Position numbers and translations under genes: made by a program. The notes under the pieces were generated by a model. That model was not told the DNA's origin. It saw only the letters and a list, made by a program, of their open reading frames with translations, and searched no databases. Source: Bacillota bacterium (GTDB lineage Bacteria > Bacillota > Clostridia > Christensenellales > Aristaeellaceae). Taken from it: a stretch of 12,066 nucleotides of DNA. The stretch lies in assembly GCA_023402355.1 (NCBI GenBank), contig JAEXCG010000172.1:1-12066 (forward strand), given 5' to 3'. Every line of letters starts with the position of its first letter. The stretch's first letter is position 1. This document shows, piece by piece, positions 1 through 6,830 of the stretch.

Positions 1-990
1 TTACAGCGCTTCGTTCACGTAAGCGACCAGCATGCGAACCGCCGCTTCCATGTCGCGCAGATCGATCGTCTCCGCCGCGGAATGCACGTAGCGGCAGGGG
101 ATCGAGATGACGCCGGAGGGCACGCCGCCGCGCGTCTGATGAATCGCGCCGGAATCCGTACCGCCCGCCGTGAGCACCTCCATCTGATAGGGAATGCTTT
201 GCTCTCTGGAAAGCTTCACCAGCCGGTCGCGCACCGCGGGTGCGCAGATGACCGAGCGGTCCATCACCTTGATCGCCGCGCCCGCGCCGAGCTTCACCGC
301 CATCTTGGGCTTCGCCTCCGGCACGTCGCCGGTCGTAGTCACGTCCAGCGCGATGGCGTAGTCGGGATCGACCGTGTAGGCCGCCGTGCGCGCGCCGCGC
401 AGGCCGACCTCCTCCTGTACCGTAAAGACCGCGACGACCTCGTTTTTCGTCTCCTTCATCTGCATGAAGGCCTCGGCCAGCACCGCGCAGCCCGCGCGGT
501 CGTCCATGGCGGGGGACGCGAGGCGCGTTTCGCCAAGCTCGGACACCGCCGGCGCGTAGACCGCCACGTCGCCGATGGCGACCTTTGAGAGCGCCTCCTC
601 GCGCGAGGAAGCGCCGATGTCCACGTACAGGTGCTGCATCTTGGGCGCGCCCTCGATGTCCTCCTCCGCGCCGATGACGCCCTTCACGCCGTTTTCAAAC
701 ACCACGTGCTGGCCGAGGGACACCGACACGTCGATGCCGCCCACGTTGTACACGCGCACGAAGCCTTCCTTGTCCGCGTCGGTGGCGATGAAGCCGATGT
801 GGTCCATGTGCGCAGCCAGCATCACGCGCTTGCCCGCGCCGCTTTTTTTCACGATCAGGTTGCCCAGCACGTCCGTCTCGACGCTGTCCGCGTAAGGGCG
901 CAGCATGTCCGCGATCACCGCGGCGATCTTCTCCTCGTGCCCGGTCGCGCCGTGCACGGCGAGCAGCTTCAAAAGCGTATCCTTTATCAT
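1..990 (-). CDS. M42 family metallo-aminopeptidase (first of three paralogues, 3'-most in the operon)
   Basis: This is a cytoplasmic dinuclear-metal aminopeptidase of the M42 family (glutamyl aminopeptidase/CelM/FrvX-like), which removes N-terminal residues from peptides and in known members forms tetrahedral TET dodecamers. The 329-residue length is close to family norms. Visible metal and catalytic residues are His61 and Asp63 (AHMDHIGF), the Asp163-Asp164 pair (MDDRAG), Glu193-Glu194 (QEEVGLRGA), Asp216 (ALDVT) and His303 (YVHSAAET). The substrate-pocket motif GGTDSGAIHQ (about 276-285) is canonical. I chose the ATG at 990 because GGGAGG lies 7 bases before it; the reading frame stays open for 17 more codons upstream, but they overlap the intergenic spacer and the end of the previous gene. 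The stop codon is exactly at the window edge, so the gene is complete but what follows is unseen. It lies 29 bases downstream of the second paralogue. The natural peptide substrate cannot be read from the sequence. Confidence 0.93.
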   Translation of the reverse strand: MIKDTLLKLLAVHGATGHEEKIAAVIADMLRPYADSVETDVLGNLIVKKSGAGKRVMLAAHMDHIGFIATDADKEGFVRVYNVGGIDVSVSLGQHVVFENGVKGVIGAEEDIEGAPKMQHLYVDIGASSREEALSKVAIGDVAVYAPAVSELGETRLASPAMDDRAGCAVLAEAFMQMKETKNEVVAVFTVQEEVGLRGARTAAYTVDPDYAIALDVTTTGDVPEAKPKMAVKLGAGAAIKVMDRSVICAPAVRDRLVKLSREQSIPYQMEVLTAGGTDSGAIHQTRGGVPSGVISIPCRYVHSAAETIDLRDMEAAVRMLVAYVNEAL

Positions 991-1019
991 GGATTTGCCT
1001 CCCTGTTTTCTATGTCGTT

Positions 1020-2057
1020 TTATTTCTTCCGCACCGGGCACTTGGCGTTCATCGCCTCAAGGCATTTAAGCACGAGCTCCTGCTGCGCGCGAATATCCCG
1101 AAGCGAAGCGACCGACGCGGGCGAGTGTATGTAGCGGCAGGGGACCGAGAACGTCACGCAGGGCACGCCGCCGCGCGATTGATGGATCGCGCCCGCGTCG
1201 TTGCCGCCGGACAGGAACTGCTTGTACTGCCAGGCGATGCCGTTTTCGTCCGCGACGCCCGTGGCAAAGCGCACGAGCCCCTTGTCCGCGATGGAGGTGC
1301 GGTCCATAAAGCTGATCGCGACGCCCTTGCCCACGCGCGTCACCTTCATGTGGTCGGGCACGTCGCCCAGGTCGTTGCTCGTCGTGCCCTCCAGCACGAT
1401 CGCCAGATCGGGCTTCACGCGGTAGCCCGCCACCTCCGCGCCGCGCAGGCCGACCTCCTCCTGCACCGTAAACGCACAGGTCAGGTCGCCCTCGTACGCG
1501 CTTTCCCGAAGCGCGCGCAGCAGGGCCAGGCAGCCGACGCGGTCGTCCAGCGCCTTGGCTTTGACCAGCTCGTCCCCAAACTCCACGTACTCGCTGTCGA
1601 ACATCGCGTAAGCGCCGACGGGGCAGAGCTTCAGGGCCTCGTCCTTCGTCTTCACGCCCACGTCGATGTAGAGCTTGTCGTACCCCAACACCTTCTGCAT
1701 GTCCGCGGCGCTCTGCAGGTGAATCGCCTTCGCGCCGATCACGCCGGGCACGCGGCTGTCGCCCACGAGCACCCGCTTGCTCACGATCACGCGCGCGTCG
1801 ATGCCGCCCGCACAGTCAAAGCGCAGCAGCCCCTTGTCCGTCGCGCCCTTGACGATAAAGCCGACCTCGTCCATGTGCGCCGAGAGCATCACGTGCGGCA
1901 GGTTCGGGTTCTTCCCCTTCTTAAAGGCGTAAACGCTGCCCATCGTGTCGCAGGTCACCGCGTCGCATAGGGGCTTTGCCGCCTCCTTCACGTAGGCGCA
2001 CACCGCGTCCTCGTGGCCCGTGACGCCGAACAGGGCCGTCAGTTCTTTCAGAAGCAT
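1020..2057 (-). CDS. M42 family metallo-aminopeptidase (second of three paralogues)
   Basis: This is a cytoplasmic M42-family aminopeptidase of 345 residues. The metal site is intact: His61/Asp63 (AHMDEVGF), Asp171-Asp172 (LDDRVG), Glu200-Glu201 (QEEVGLRGA) and His311 (RYIHSP). One ligand position differs from the neighbouring copies: Glu223 (VLEGTT) stands where the other two have Asp in a DVT motif. Both acidic types can serve as metal ligands, but it marks a separate subgroup, perhaps with another residue preference. The pocket motif GGNDAGAIHQ (284-293) is near canonical. The ATG start at 2057 has GGGAGG 7 bases upstream, inside the end of the preceding paralogue; the two genes overlap by 10 bases, so translation is probably coupled. 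The protein has several extra cysteines and a Lys/Arg-rich tail (VRKK). I am sure of the family, not of the substrate. Confidence 0.93.
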   Translation of the reverse strand: MLLKELTALFGVTGHEDAVCAYVKEAAKPLCDAVTCDTMGSVYAFKKGKNPNLPHVMLSAHMDEVGFIVKGATDKGLLRFDCAGGIDARVIVSKRVLVGDSRVPGVIGAKAIHLQSAADMQKVLGYDKLYIDVGVKTKDEALKLCPVGAYAMFDSEYVEFGDELVKAKALDDRVGCLALLRALRESAYEGDLTCAFTVQEEVGLRGAEVAGYRVKPDLAIVLEGTTSNDLGDVPDHMKVTRVGKGVAISFMDRTSIADKGLVRFATGVADENGIAWQYKQFLSGGNDAGAIHQSRGGVPCVTFSVPCRYIHSPASVASLRDIRAQQELVLKCLEAMNAKCPVRKK

Positions 2058-3088
2058 ATCTTATCCTCCCAGCTTTCGTCCAGGGATGCGATGTAGGCTG
2101 CAAGCAGCCTCGCCTGCTCCCGCAGCGTCCGCAGCGAAATCGTCTCCACGGTGGTGTGCATGTACTTGAGCGGCAGCTCCATCAGCACCGTCGGCACGCC
2201 CGCGCGGGAAACCTGCAGCTCCCACGCGTCCGTCCAGGTATCGCCGGCGCACGCGGAAACCTCTGTGTCCACGTTGATCTCCTTGGCCACCCTGAGCACC
2301 TCGCCCAGCATCCTGGGGTGAATGTTCGGCCCGCAGGTGAACGCCGCCTTGTCGATGTTGTGCGTCTCGTCCGCCTTGCAGTCGGGCATGTCCGCATGCG
2401 TCACGTCGATGGCGATCGCAAGGTCCGGATCGACCGCGTACACGCTCGTCTTCGCGCCGCGCGAGCCGACCTCCTCCTGCGAGGAGCAGACCAGGTAGAC
2501 GTCCGCCTTGTGCTTCATTCGCTGAAGCTCCATCGCGCACAGCCAGAGGACGGCGCAGCAGGCGCGGTCGTCCAGCGTCTTGCCGGCGACGTAATCGCCC
2601 GCAAGCTGCGTGAACTTGCCGTGCAGCTGCACGCGGTCCCCGACGGATACGCGGCGGCGCACTTCCTCCGCGCCATAGCCCACGTCGATGTACAGGTCCT
2701 CGCGCTTGTAGTTCTTCCTGCGGTCGGCCTCGCTCAAGATGTGCGGGGGCTTTGCTCCGATCACCCCGTGCAGCGGCGGGTCGCACAGCACGGTCACCTC
2801 GCTCGCGGGCAGGATGCGCGGGTCCACGCCGCCCATCTGCGAAAAGCGCAGGCACCCGTCGTCCTCGATGCCCGTCACGATCAGGCCGATCTCGTCCAGA
2901 TGCGCGCAGACGTAAATCTTCGGGCCGCCCTCGCCCGGCAGGTGCGCGATCATGTTCTGCAATCCGTCCACCCGCGTATCCGCGCAGTAAGGCGCGAAGG
3001 CCTCCTGCATGAATGCCGCGACCTCCTGCTCGTTACCCGGCAGGCCCGAACACGACGTCGCGCGGGACAAAAATTCCGTAAGGTTCAA
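2048..3088 (-). CDS. M42 family metallo-aminopeptidase, divergent pocket (third paralogue, first in order of transcription), TTG start
   Basis: This is a 346-residue M42-type peptidase, the most divergent of the three copies. It keeps the metal and catalytic set: His63/Asp65 (AHLDEIGL), Asp173-Asp174 (LDDRAC), Glu205-Glu206 (QEEVGSRGA), Asp228 (IDVTHAD) and His311 (KYMHTTVET). The usual pocket motif GG(T/N)D(S/A)GAIHQ is replaced at about 281-293 by AGDTWTDAWELQV, which should change what sits next to the scissile bond. The start is a TTG: AAAGGAG at 3097-3103 is 8 bases away, and the only nearby ATG (3096) is out of frame. The gene lies 13 bases behind the SDR gene and overlaps the next M42 gene by 10 bases, so it is an internal member of the operon. 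Intact ligands argue for an active enzyme rather than a decayed copy. Confidence 0.9.
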   Translation of the reverse strand: MNLTEFLSRATSCSGLPGNEQEVAAFMQEAFAPYCADTRVDGLQNMIAHLPGEGGPKIYVCAHLDEIGLIVTGIEDDGCLRFSQMGGVDPRILPASEVTVLCDPPLHGVIGAKPPHILSEADRRKNYKREDLYIDVGYGAEEVRRRVSVGDRVQLHGKFTQLAGDYVAGKTLDDRACCAVLWLCAMELQRMKHKADVYLVCSSQEEVGSRGAKTSVYAVDPDLAIAIDVTHADMPDCKADETHNIDKAAFTCGPNIHPRMLGEVLRVAKEINVDTEVSACAGDTWTDAWELQVSRAGVPTVLMELPLKYMHTTVETISLRTLREQARLLAAYIASLDESWEDKICF

Positions 3089-3096
3089 GAGATCAT

Positions 3097-3103
3097 CTCC
3101 TTT
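3097..3103 (-). promoter_or_regulatory. Ribosome binding site that fixes a TTG start
   Basis: Read on the minus strand this is AAAGGAG, with 8 bases between its GGAG and the TTG at 3088. It overlaps the stop codon of the SDR gene. It decides the TTG start of the first M42 gene, because the frame has no suitable ATG here and the ATG at 3096 directly abuts the Shine-Dalgarno in another frame. Confidence 0.75.
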
Positions 3104-4121
3104 ATTTTGATGCTGCCTGCAAAAAAGCCTTTTTCCCCGCCTCGTGCGCTGCGATGACCCGGTCGCACCATTCGTCGAAGGCCGGATCCTCCGCCTGGCA
3201 TTCCGGATGCGACTGAATGTAGCGCCAGGCCTTTTCCACCCCCAGGTCGAACGGCGTGGTGCACACGAAGTCCGGCACCAGGCGCTTTACCTTCGAGCAG
3301 TCGAACACGACGGAATTCGCCTTGTCGCCCAGCAGCGGGCCTTCAAGGTCCGGACGGCAGGCGATGAGAAAGTCCGAAGCGATGTGATAGAGCTTCGCCT
3401 CCACGCCCATCGTCCGCGCGGTGCACTGAAGGATCTGGTTCCAGGTGAGCTGCTCGTCCGAGGTGATGGTAAACGCCTCGCCGATCGCCTTGTGGTGCCC
3501 CATGAGCCCCACAAAGGCCTTGGCGAAGTCGGACGCGTGCGTCAGCGTCCACAGGCTCGTGCCGTCGCCCGGCACGAGCACGGGTTTCCCCTCCAGCATG
3601 CGGCGAAGCACCGCATAGCTGCCCTTTTCGCCGTGCACCGGCACGGTGATGGAGCGCTCGCAGTACGTGTGGCTGGGCCGGACGACGGTGACGGGAAAGC
3701 CCGCCTCGCAGTACGCTTCCATCAGCACGTCCTCGCAGGCCGCCTTTTTCCGGGAGTATGCCCAATACGGGTTATGAAGCGGCGTCGATTCGGTAATCAC
3801 GTAATCCCGCGGCGGCTTCTGATAGGCCGAGGCGGAGCTGATGAAGACGTACTGGTTCGTCTTTCCCGAAAACAGCCGGATATCGCGCCGCGCCTGCTCC
3901 ACGTCAAAGACGATGAAGTCCGCGACCACGTCGAAGTGCTCGCCCGAGATCGCCTCTTTCACCGACTGCTCGTCCGCGATGTCCAGCACGAGCGAGCGGG
4001 CGCCTGCCGGCAGAGGATGGTTTCCGCGGTTGAGCAGCGTAAGCTCCCACCCGCGCGCGAGCGCCAGGCGCGTCACCTCCGTGCTGATCGTCCCAGTGCC
4101 GCCGATAAACAATGCTTTCAT
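3102..4121 (-). CDS. NAD(P)-dependent extended SDR (epimerase/dehydratase-like oxidoreductase)
   Basis: This is a 339-residue Rossmann-fold protein of the NAD-dependent epimerase/dehydratase group. The N-terminal nucleotide-binding loop is GGTGTIS (residues 7-13), a GxxGxxS variant of the usual GxxGxxG. An acidic residue pair after a beta strand (DIADE, about 47-51), the SSASAY strand end (95-100) and the catalytic pair Tyr122/Lys126 (YSRKK) complete the active site. VVRPSHTY (146-153) matches the conserved RP turn of extended SDRs that positions the cofactor. The C-terminal part (about 215-300) is the substrate-binding region. There is no signal peptide, so it is cytoplasmic. The ATG is preceded by GGAGG at 7 bases, lying inside the upstream 55-residue gene, whose TGA overlaps this ATG (ATGA). 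The substrate, perhaps a nucleotide sugar or a small ketone/alcohol, is unknown. Its place ahead of three peptidase genes is unusual and gives no obvious pathway. Confidence 0.88.
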   Translation of the reverse strand: MKALFIGGTGTISTEVTRLALARGWELTLLNRGNHPLPAGARSLVLDIADEQSVKEAISGEHFDVVADFIVFDVEQARRDIRLFSGKTNQYVFISSASAYQKPPRDYVITESTPLHNPYWAYSRKKAACEDVLMEAYCEAGFPVTVVRPSHTYCERSITVPVHGEKGSYAVLRRMLEGKPVLVPGDGTSLWTLTHASDFAKAFVGLMGHHKAIGEAFTITSDEQLTWNQILQCTARTMGVEAKLYHIASDFLIACRPDLEGPLLGDKANSVVFDCSKVKRLVPDFVCTTPFDLGVEKAWRYIQSHPECQAEDPAFDEWCDRVIAAHEAGKKAFLQAASK

Positions 4122-4285
4122 GCTTCATCCTCCACATAGCACAGCGTCGTGTTTTCGCACACCTCGCCCGTCTTCAGGTCGATGTGCGGATAGTCCGTCT
4201 CCTGCTCTGGCGCAAACCCCATCCAGTAAGCGGGCACCTGGTAAACGTACCCGCAGATCGGGCAGCGGTAGTAGTAAACTTCCAT
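4118..4285 (-). CDS. Small CPICG metal-binding protein (rubredoxin-like/zinc ribbon), 55 aa
   Basis: This is a short gene that is easily missed. The 55-residue product begins MEVYYYRCPICGYVYQ. Cys8 and Cys11 form a CPICG knuckle followed by YVY, as in the first iron/zinc loop of rubredoxins; a second cysteine pair, Cys43 and Cys49, is spaced CENTTLC rather than as a second CxxC. Four cysteines could bind one Fe or Zn, but the second pair is not classic rubredoxin. The ATG at 4285 has AGGGGG 4 bases upstream, and a promoter lies about 35-60 bases before it. The TGA overlaps the ATG of the SDR gene (ATGA), so the two are probably translationally coupled. This supports it as the real first gene of the operon. 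Possible roles are an electron carrier for the SDR, a metal-binding regulator, or a structural zinc protein; none can be chosen from the sequence. Confidence 0.8.
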   Translation of the reverse strand: MEVYYYRCPICGYVYQVPAYWMGFAPEQETDYPHIDLKTGEVCENTTLCYVEDEA

Positions 4286-4318
4286 ACGTCCCCCTCACTT
4301 TGCAGCGCGAATCGCTTT

Positions 4319-4348
4319 ATTATAGCATGTTTGACCGTCAAATGTCAT
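4319..4348 (-). promoter_or_regulatory. Candidate sigma-A promoter of the CPICG-SDR-M42 operon with palindromic operator
   Basis: On the minus strand the -35 box is ATGACA (4343-4348), the spacer is 18 bases and the -10 is a perfect TATAAT (4319-4324). Transcription would start near 4312, giving a leader of about 27 bases before the 55-residue gene. The spacer holds a perfect 6+1+6 palindrome (see separate entry). Confidence 0.65.
4330..4342. promoter_or_regulatory. Palindrome TTTGACCGTCAAA between -35 and -10 boxes, candidate operator
   Basis: TTTGAC and GTCAAA are perfect inverted arms around one central base. It sits entirely inside the promoter spacer, where a bound dimeric repressor (or a MerR-type activator) would control RNA polymerase. 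The function is inferred from position only; no regulator gene is in the window. Confidence 0.45.
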
Positions 4349-4409
4349 CTGTTTCGCCGCCGACACGAGAGGAGTGAAAAATCCTCGCGCGATAACTTTT
4401 ATATACAAG

Positions 4410-4436
4410 AAAAAGACCGCAAAATGTCTTGCGGCC
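4410..4436 (-). terminator. Intrinsic terminator after the MATE gene
   Basis: On the minus strand, GGCCGCAA (4429-4436), a 6-base loop and TTGCGGTC (4415-4422) form an 8-bp stem with one G-U pair, followed directly by TTTTT. It begins 6 bases after the MATE stop codon. It closes the ABC-MATE transcript and insulates the operon promoter that follows. Confidence 0.85.
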
Positions 4437-4442
4437 CTGTCT

Positions 4443-5870
4443 TTATCGACTCACAATCTTATGATTAAGGCGTTCTGGCGAATTCCCGCCCAATAAAATG
4501 ATTCGCCTTTTTTCAGCTCCTGCAATCCAACGACCGGATCGCCAGCGAATCAGCAGAATCAAACCGCGCGTCAACTCGTCGAGTGCGAAGGCTATCCATA
4601 CGCCGTATAGTCTCCAACCCAGGACGATGCCCAAAAAATACGTTCCTCCGACAGCGATCAGCCAACCGCTCACCTGATTTACCACCAGCTGGAATCTCAC
4701 GTCACCCGTAGCCTGTAACGCACCGGACAGGGTGTTGTTGAGTGCACGGCCAATCTCCACGACGAAGTCGATAACGATAAGCGCTGAGCCAATTTGGAGA
4801 ATCTCCGGCTGATGGGTAAACATCCGAAGGAGCGGTTCACGCAAAAGAATCAGCATTACGGAACAAAAGGCGTTGGAAACGAGCGCTATGTGCGTCACCA
4901 AAGCCCTGATAGCGCTTGCTTCCTCGAAATTACCGGCGCCGACGCGGTATCCCACCATGATCGTGCTCGCCTGTGCAAAGGCCATGCCGACCAATGCGAT
5001 GTACTGGACGAGATTGTTCACATATACCTTTGTCGTCACCATGATTTCACCCGACAGGGAAATGATAGAGGTCGTCACGAGCTGACTCAAGGAGTAAGCA
5101 AGGTTATTAAGACCTCCGGGAATTCCTATTGACAAAGCGAGCAGGAACTCTTTCCTCGGAAACGGCTTTAATTTGCGAAGAGAAATGCGTACTCCTGAGC
5201 GCATTACGATCAAGCCTGCTAAAATCATTCCCCCAAAGCGGCTAAACACGCTTACCCAAGCCACGCCGGCCACAGGATCGATGGAAACTGGAAGACGATG
5301 AAAAATGACGGCATAGCACCCGAAAAGATTTATGGTGTTGACCAGCAGGTTGATGCAAAGCGGAGCCTTCGTATGCCCTATGGAGCGGCAGATATTGCTG
5401 AGAACGATCTCTACACATTGTACGGTCATCATGCTTCCTGAAATCCGAAGGTACGTCTTTGCGGAAACAATGGACGCATCTTCAAGCTTCATAATGCGCA
5501 AAAAACCTCCCGAAAGAAAGAAAAACAACAGGCCAAATACGATACCCAATATCAAATTGGCCGCACATGCGATGGTCGCAAACCGATCGATCTTTTCGCG
5601 ATTCTTCATGCCGATCGCCTGGTTGATGCAGACAATCGTGCCCGCCGCCACCGCCGTAGCCAGCGTTTGACAGATTGTGATGTATTGGTTAGATACGCTG
5701 ACAGCACCGACGACGCTATCGGAGATACGGCTCAAAAAAGCGACGTTGACCATGCCGACCGTGCATCGGAGAAGACTTTCAATCAGCAGCGGCAGCGCCA
5801 GTTGAACCAACCCCACGGCGCTTGGATCCTCCATGCGCAATCGCTTGGAGGTCCAGAGTAAATTCGACAT
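4443..5870 (-). CDS. MATE-family multidrug/metabolite efflux transporter
   Basis: This 475-residue, strongly hydrophobic protein has about 12 predicted membrane segments in two similar halves, as in MATE (NorM/DinF/MepA-like) cation-coupled exporters. The N-terminal half starts with a PSAVGLVQLALPLLI segment (16-30). The second half has the characteristic VGYRVGAGNFEEA loop (306-318), matching the conserved R-G-A-G/x-N region after TM8. It would sit in the cytoplasmic membrane and export organic molecules. The ATG at 5870 is preceded by GAGGAGAG at about 8 bases. The gene follows the importer permease genes by 67 bases on the same strand and ends at a good terminator, so it is probably the last gene of that operon, though a terminator-like hairpin lies in the 67-base gap. 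A MATE exporter inside a sugar-import operon is unusual. The substrate is unknown. Confidence 0.92.
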   Translation of the reverse strand: MSNLLWTSKRLRMEDPSAVGLVQLALPLLIESLLRCTVGMVNVAFLSRISDSVVGAVSVSNQYITICQTLATAVAAGTIVCINQAIGMKNREKIDRFATIACAANLILGIVFGLLFFFLSGGFLRIMKLEDASIVSAKTYLRISGSMMTVQCVEIVLSNICRSIGHTKAPLCINLLVNTINLFGCYAVIFHRLPVSIDPVAGVAWVSVFSRFGGMILAGLIVMRSGVRISLRKLKPFPRKEFLLALSIGIPGGLNNLAYSLSQLVTTSIISLSGEIMVTTKVYVNNLVQYIALVGMAFAQASTIMVGYRVGAGNFEEASAIRALVTHIALVSNAFCSVMLILLREPLLRMFTHQPEILQIGSALIVIDFVVEIGRALNNTLSGALQATGDVRFQLVVNQVSGWLIAVGGTYFLGIVLGWRLYGVWIAFALDELTRGLILLIRWRSGRWIAGAEKRRIILLGGNSPERLNHKIVSR

Positions 5871-5888
5871 ATCGCTGGCTCTCCTCGT

Positions 5889-5926
5889 ATAAAAAATACA
5901 GCGCGCTTTGGTGGCCAGAAGCGCTG
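5889..5926 (-). terminator. Weak terminator-like hairpin between permease and MATE genes
   Basis: On the minus strand, CAGCGC (5921-5926) pairs with GCGCTG (5899-5904) around a 16-base loop that can pair partly inside, followed by TATTTTTT. It lies 11 bases after the permease stop and just before the MATE ribosome binding site. The long loop makes it weaker than the two main terminators, so partial read-through is the likely role. Confidence 0.45.
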
Positions 5927-5937
5927 CCGAATATCGC

Positions 5938-6819
5938 TCACTCCTTTACAGCGCCCATGACGATGCCTGTCACGAAAAATTTTTGGATAAACGGATAGAT
6001 CACGACTACTGGAATCATCGATACGATGGCCTTTGCCGAGTTGAACGTGATACTCGACACATTCATGCGCTGCATCTTTTCTTCCGCCGTCATATTTGCC
6101 ATTTGGTCCGTGGTCAGCGTAATCGACAGGCTTTGAATGTAGGTCTGCAGCGGCTGCTTTTCGGCCGTGTTGATGTAGATCTTTCCCAGAAAATATTCGT
6201 TCCAATGGTAAACGAGCGCAAAGAGCGTGATCGTCGCGATTGATGCTTTCGACAGCGGAACGATGAGTCTGGTGAGAATTTGCCAGGGGTTTGCCCCGTC
6301 GATAAGCGCCGATTCTTCGAGCGAACTGGGCAGACCCTTGATAAAGTTCATCAGGATGATGACGTTAAACACAGGCACCGCCCCGGGGAGGACAAGCGAC
6401 CAGATCGTATCCATCAAATTCAAATTTTTAATCAGCAGATAATTTGGGATCAACCCTCCGTTGAAGAGCATCGTAAACACCATAATCCACATGAAAATAT
6501 TGCGCCCTCGAAAGGCCGTCTGGTTTTTAGAGAGCGGGTACGCCATCAGAATCGATACAGCCATGTTGATGAAAACACCGACTATAACTCTGACGACAGA
6601 AACCCGGAACGCGCGGAAGAAATGACCCTCTTTTAAAATCTCCTGATAGGCGACCGTGTTAAACTTAACCGGCCAAAACTTTACATCTCCCATCGCCGCA
6701 TACGTCTTGTCGCTCAATGAAATCGCAAAGGCGTTTAAGATGGGCGCGAGACAGGTAAACGCGATGATCCCCAGCAGACCATAAATGATCAAATCGGCGG
6801 CATTCAAACGCTTTTTCAT
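5938..6819 (-). CDS. Carbohydrate ABC transporter permease, LplC/YtcP type
   Basis: This is the second membrane subunit (293 residues) of an oligosaccharide ABC importer of the binding-protein-dependent CUT1 class. About six membrane segments are visible (roughly 9-33, 73-96, 107-128, 142-161, 193-212, 262-285). The cytoplasmic EAA loop that contacts the ATPase is present as EESALIDGANPWQILTRLIVP (168-188), with the conserved Gly175. The start ATG at 6819 has a perfect AGGAGG 6 bases upstream, in the 11-base gap to the partner permease. The C-terminus reads GAVKE, as in LplC-type permeases. No ATPase gene is nearby; systems of this class commonly borrow a shared MsmX-like ATPase encoded elsewhere. 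The sugar carried is inferred from the neighbouring GH51 enzyme to be an arabinofuranosyl compound. Confidence 0.93.
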   Translation of the reverse strand: MKKRLNAADLIIYGLLGIIAFTCLAPILNAFAISLSDKTYAAMGDVKFWPVKFNTVAYQEILKEGHFFRAFRVSVVRVIVGVFINMAVSILMAYPLSKNQTAFRGRNIFMWIMVFTMLFNGGLIPNYLLIKNLNLMDTIWSLVLPGAVPVFNVIILMNFIKGLPSSLEESALIDGANPWQILTRLIVPLSKASIATITLFALVYHWNEYFLGKIYINTAEKQPLQTYIQSLSITLTTDQMANMTAEEKMQRMNVSSITFNSAKAIVSMIPVVVIYPFIQKFFVTGIVMGAVKE

Positions 6820-6830
6820 ACGTCATCCTC

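Noticed and set aside
991..1041. 17-codon extension of the last M42 gene
   Set aside because: It overlaps the end of the preceding gene, has no ribosome site and lacks family similarity. The ATG at 990 has GGGAGG at 7 bases.
3085..3096. Four-codon minicistron (ATG ATC TCT TGA) ending on the TTG start of the first M42 gene
   Set aside because: The ATG directly abuts the GGAG, leaving no spacing for initiation. It is probably incidental.
2156..3157. Long open frame on the plus strand opposite the M42 gene (about 333 codons), with similar ones at 1125-1970 and 3144-4139
   Set aside because: These are antisense shadows of GC-rich coding sequence. Their products are dominated by Arg, His, Ala and Val with no recognisable motif, and the opposite strand encodes clear enzymes with ribosome sites.
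4319..4341. TTGACG on the minus strand as the -35 partner of TATAAT
   Set aside because: The spacing would be only 11 bases. The ATGACA box 18 bases away is better, and TTGACG is part of the palindrome.
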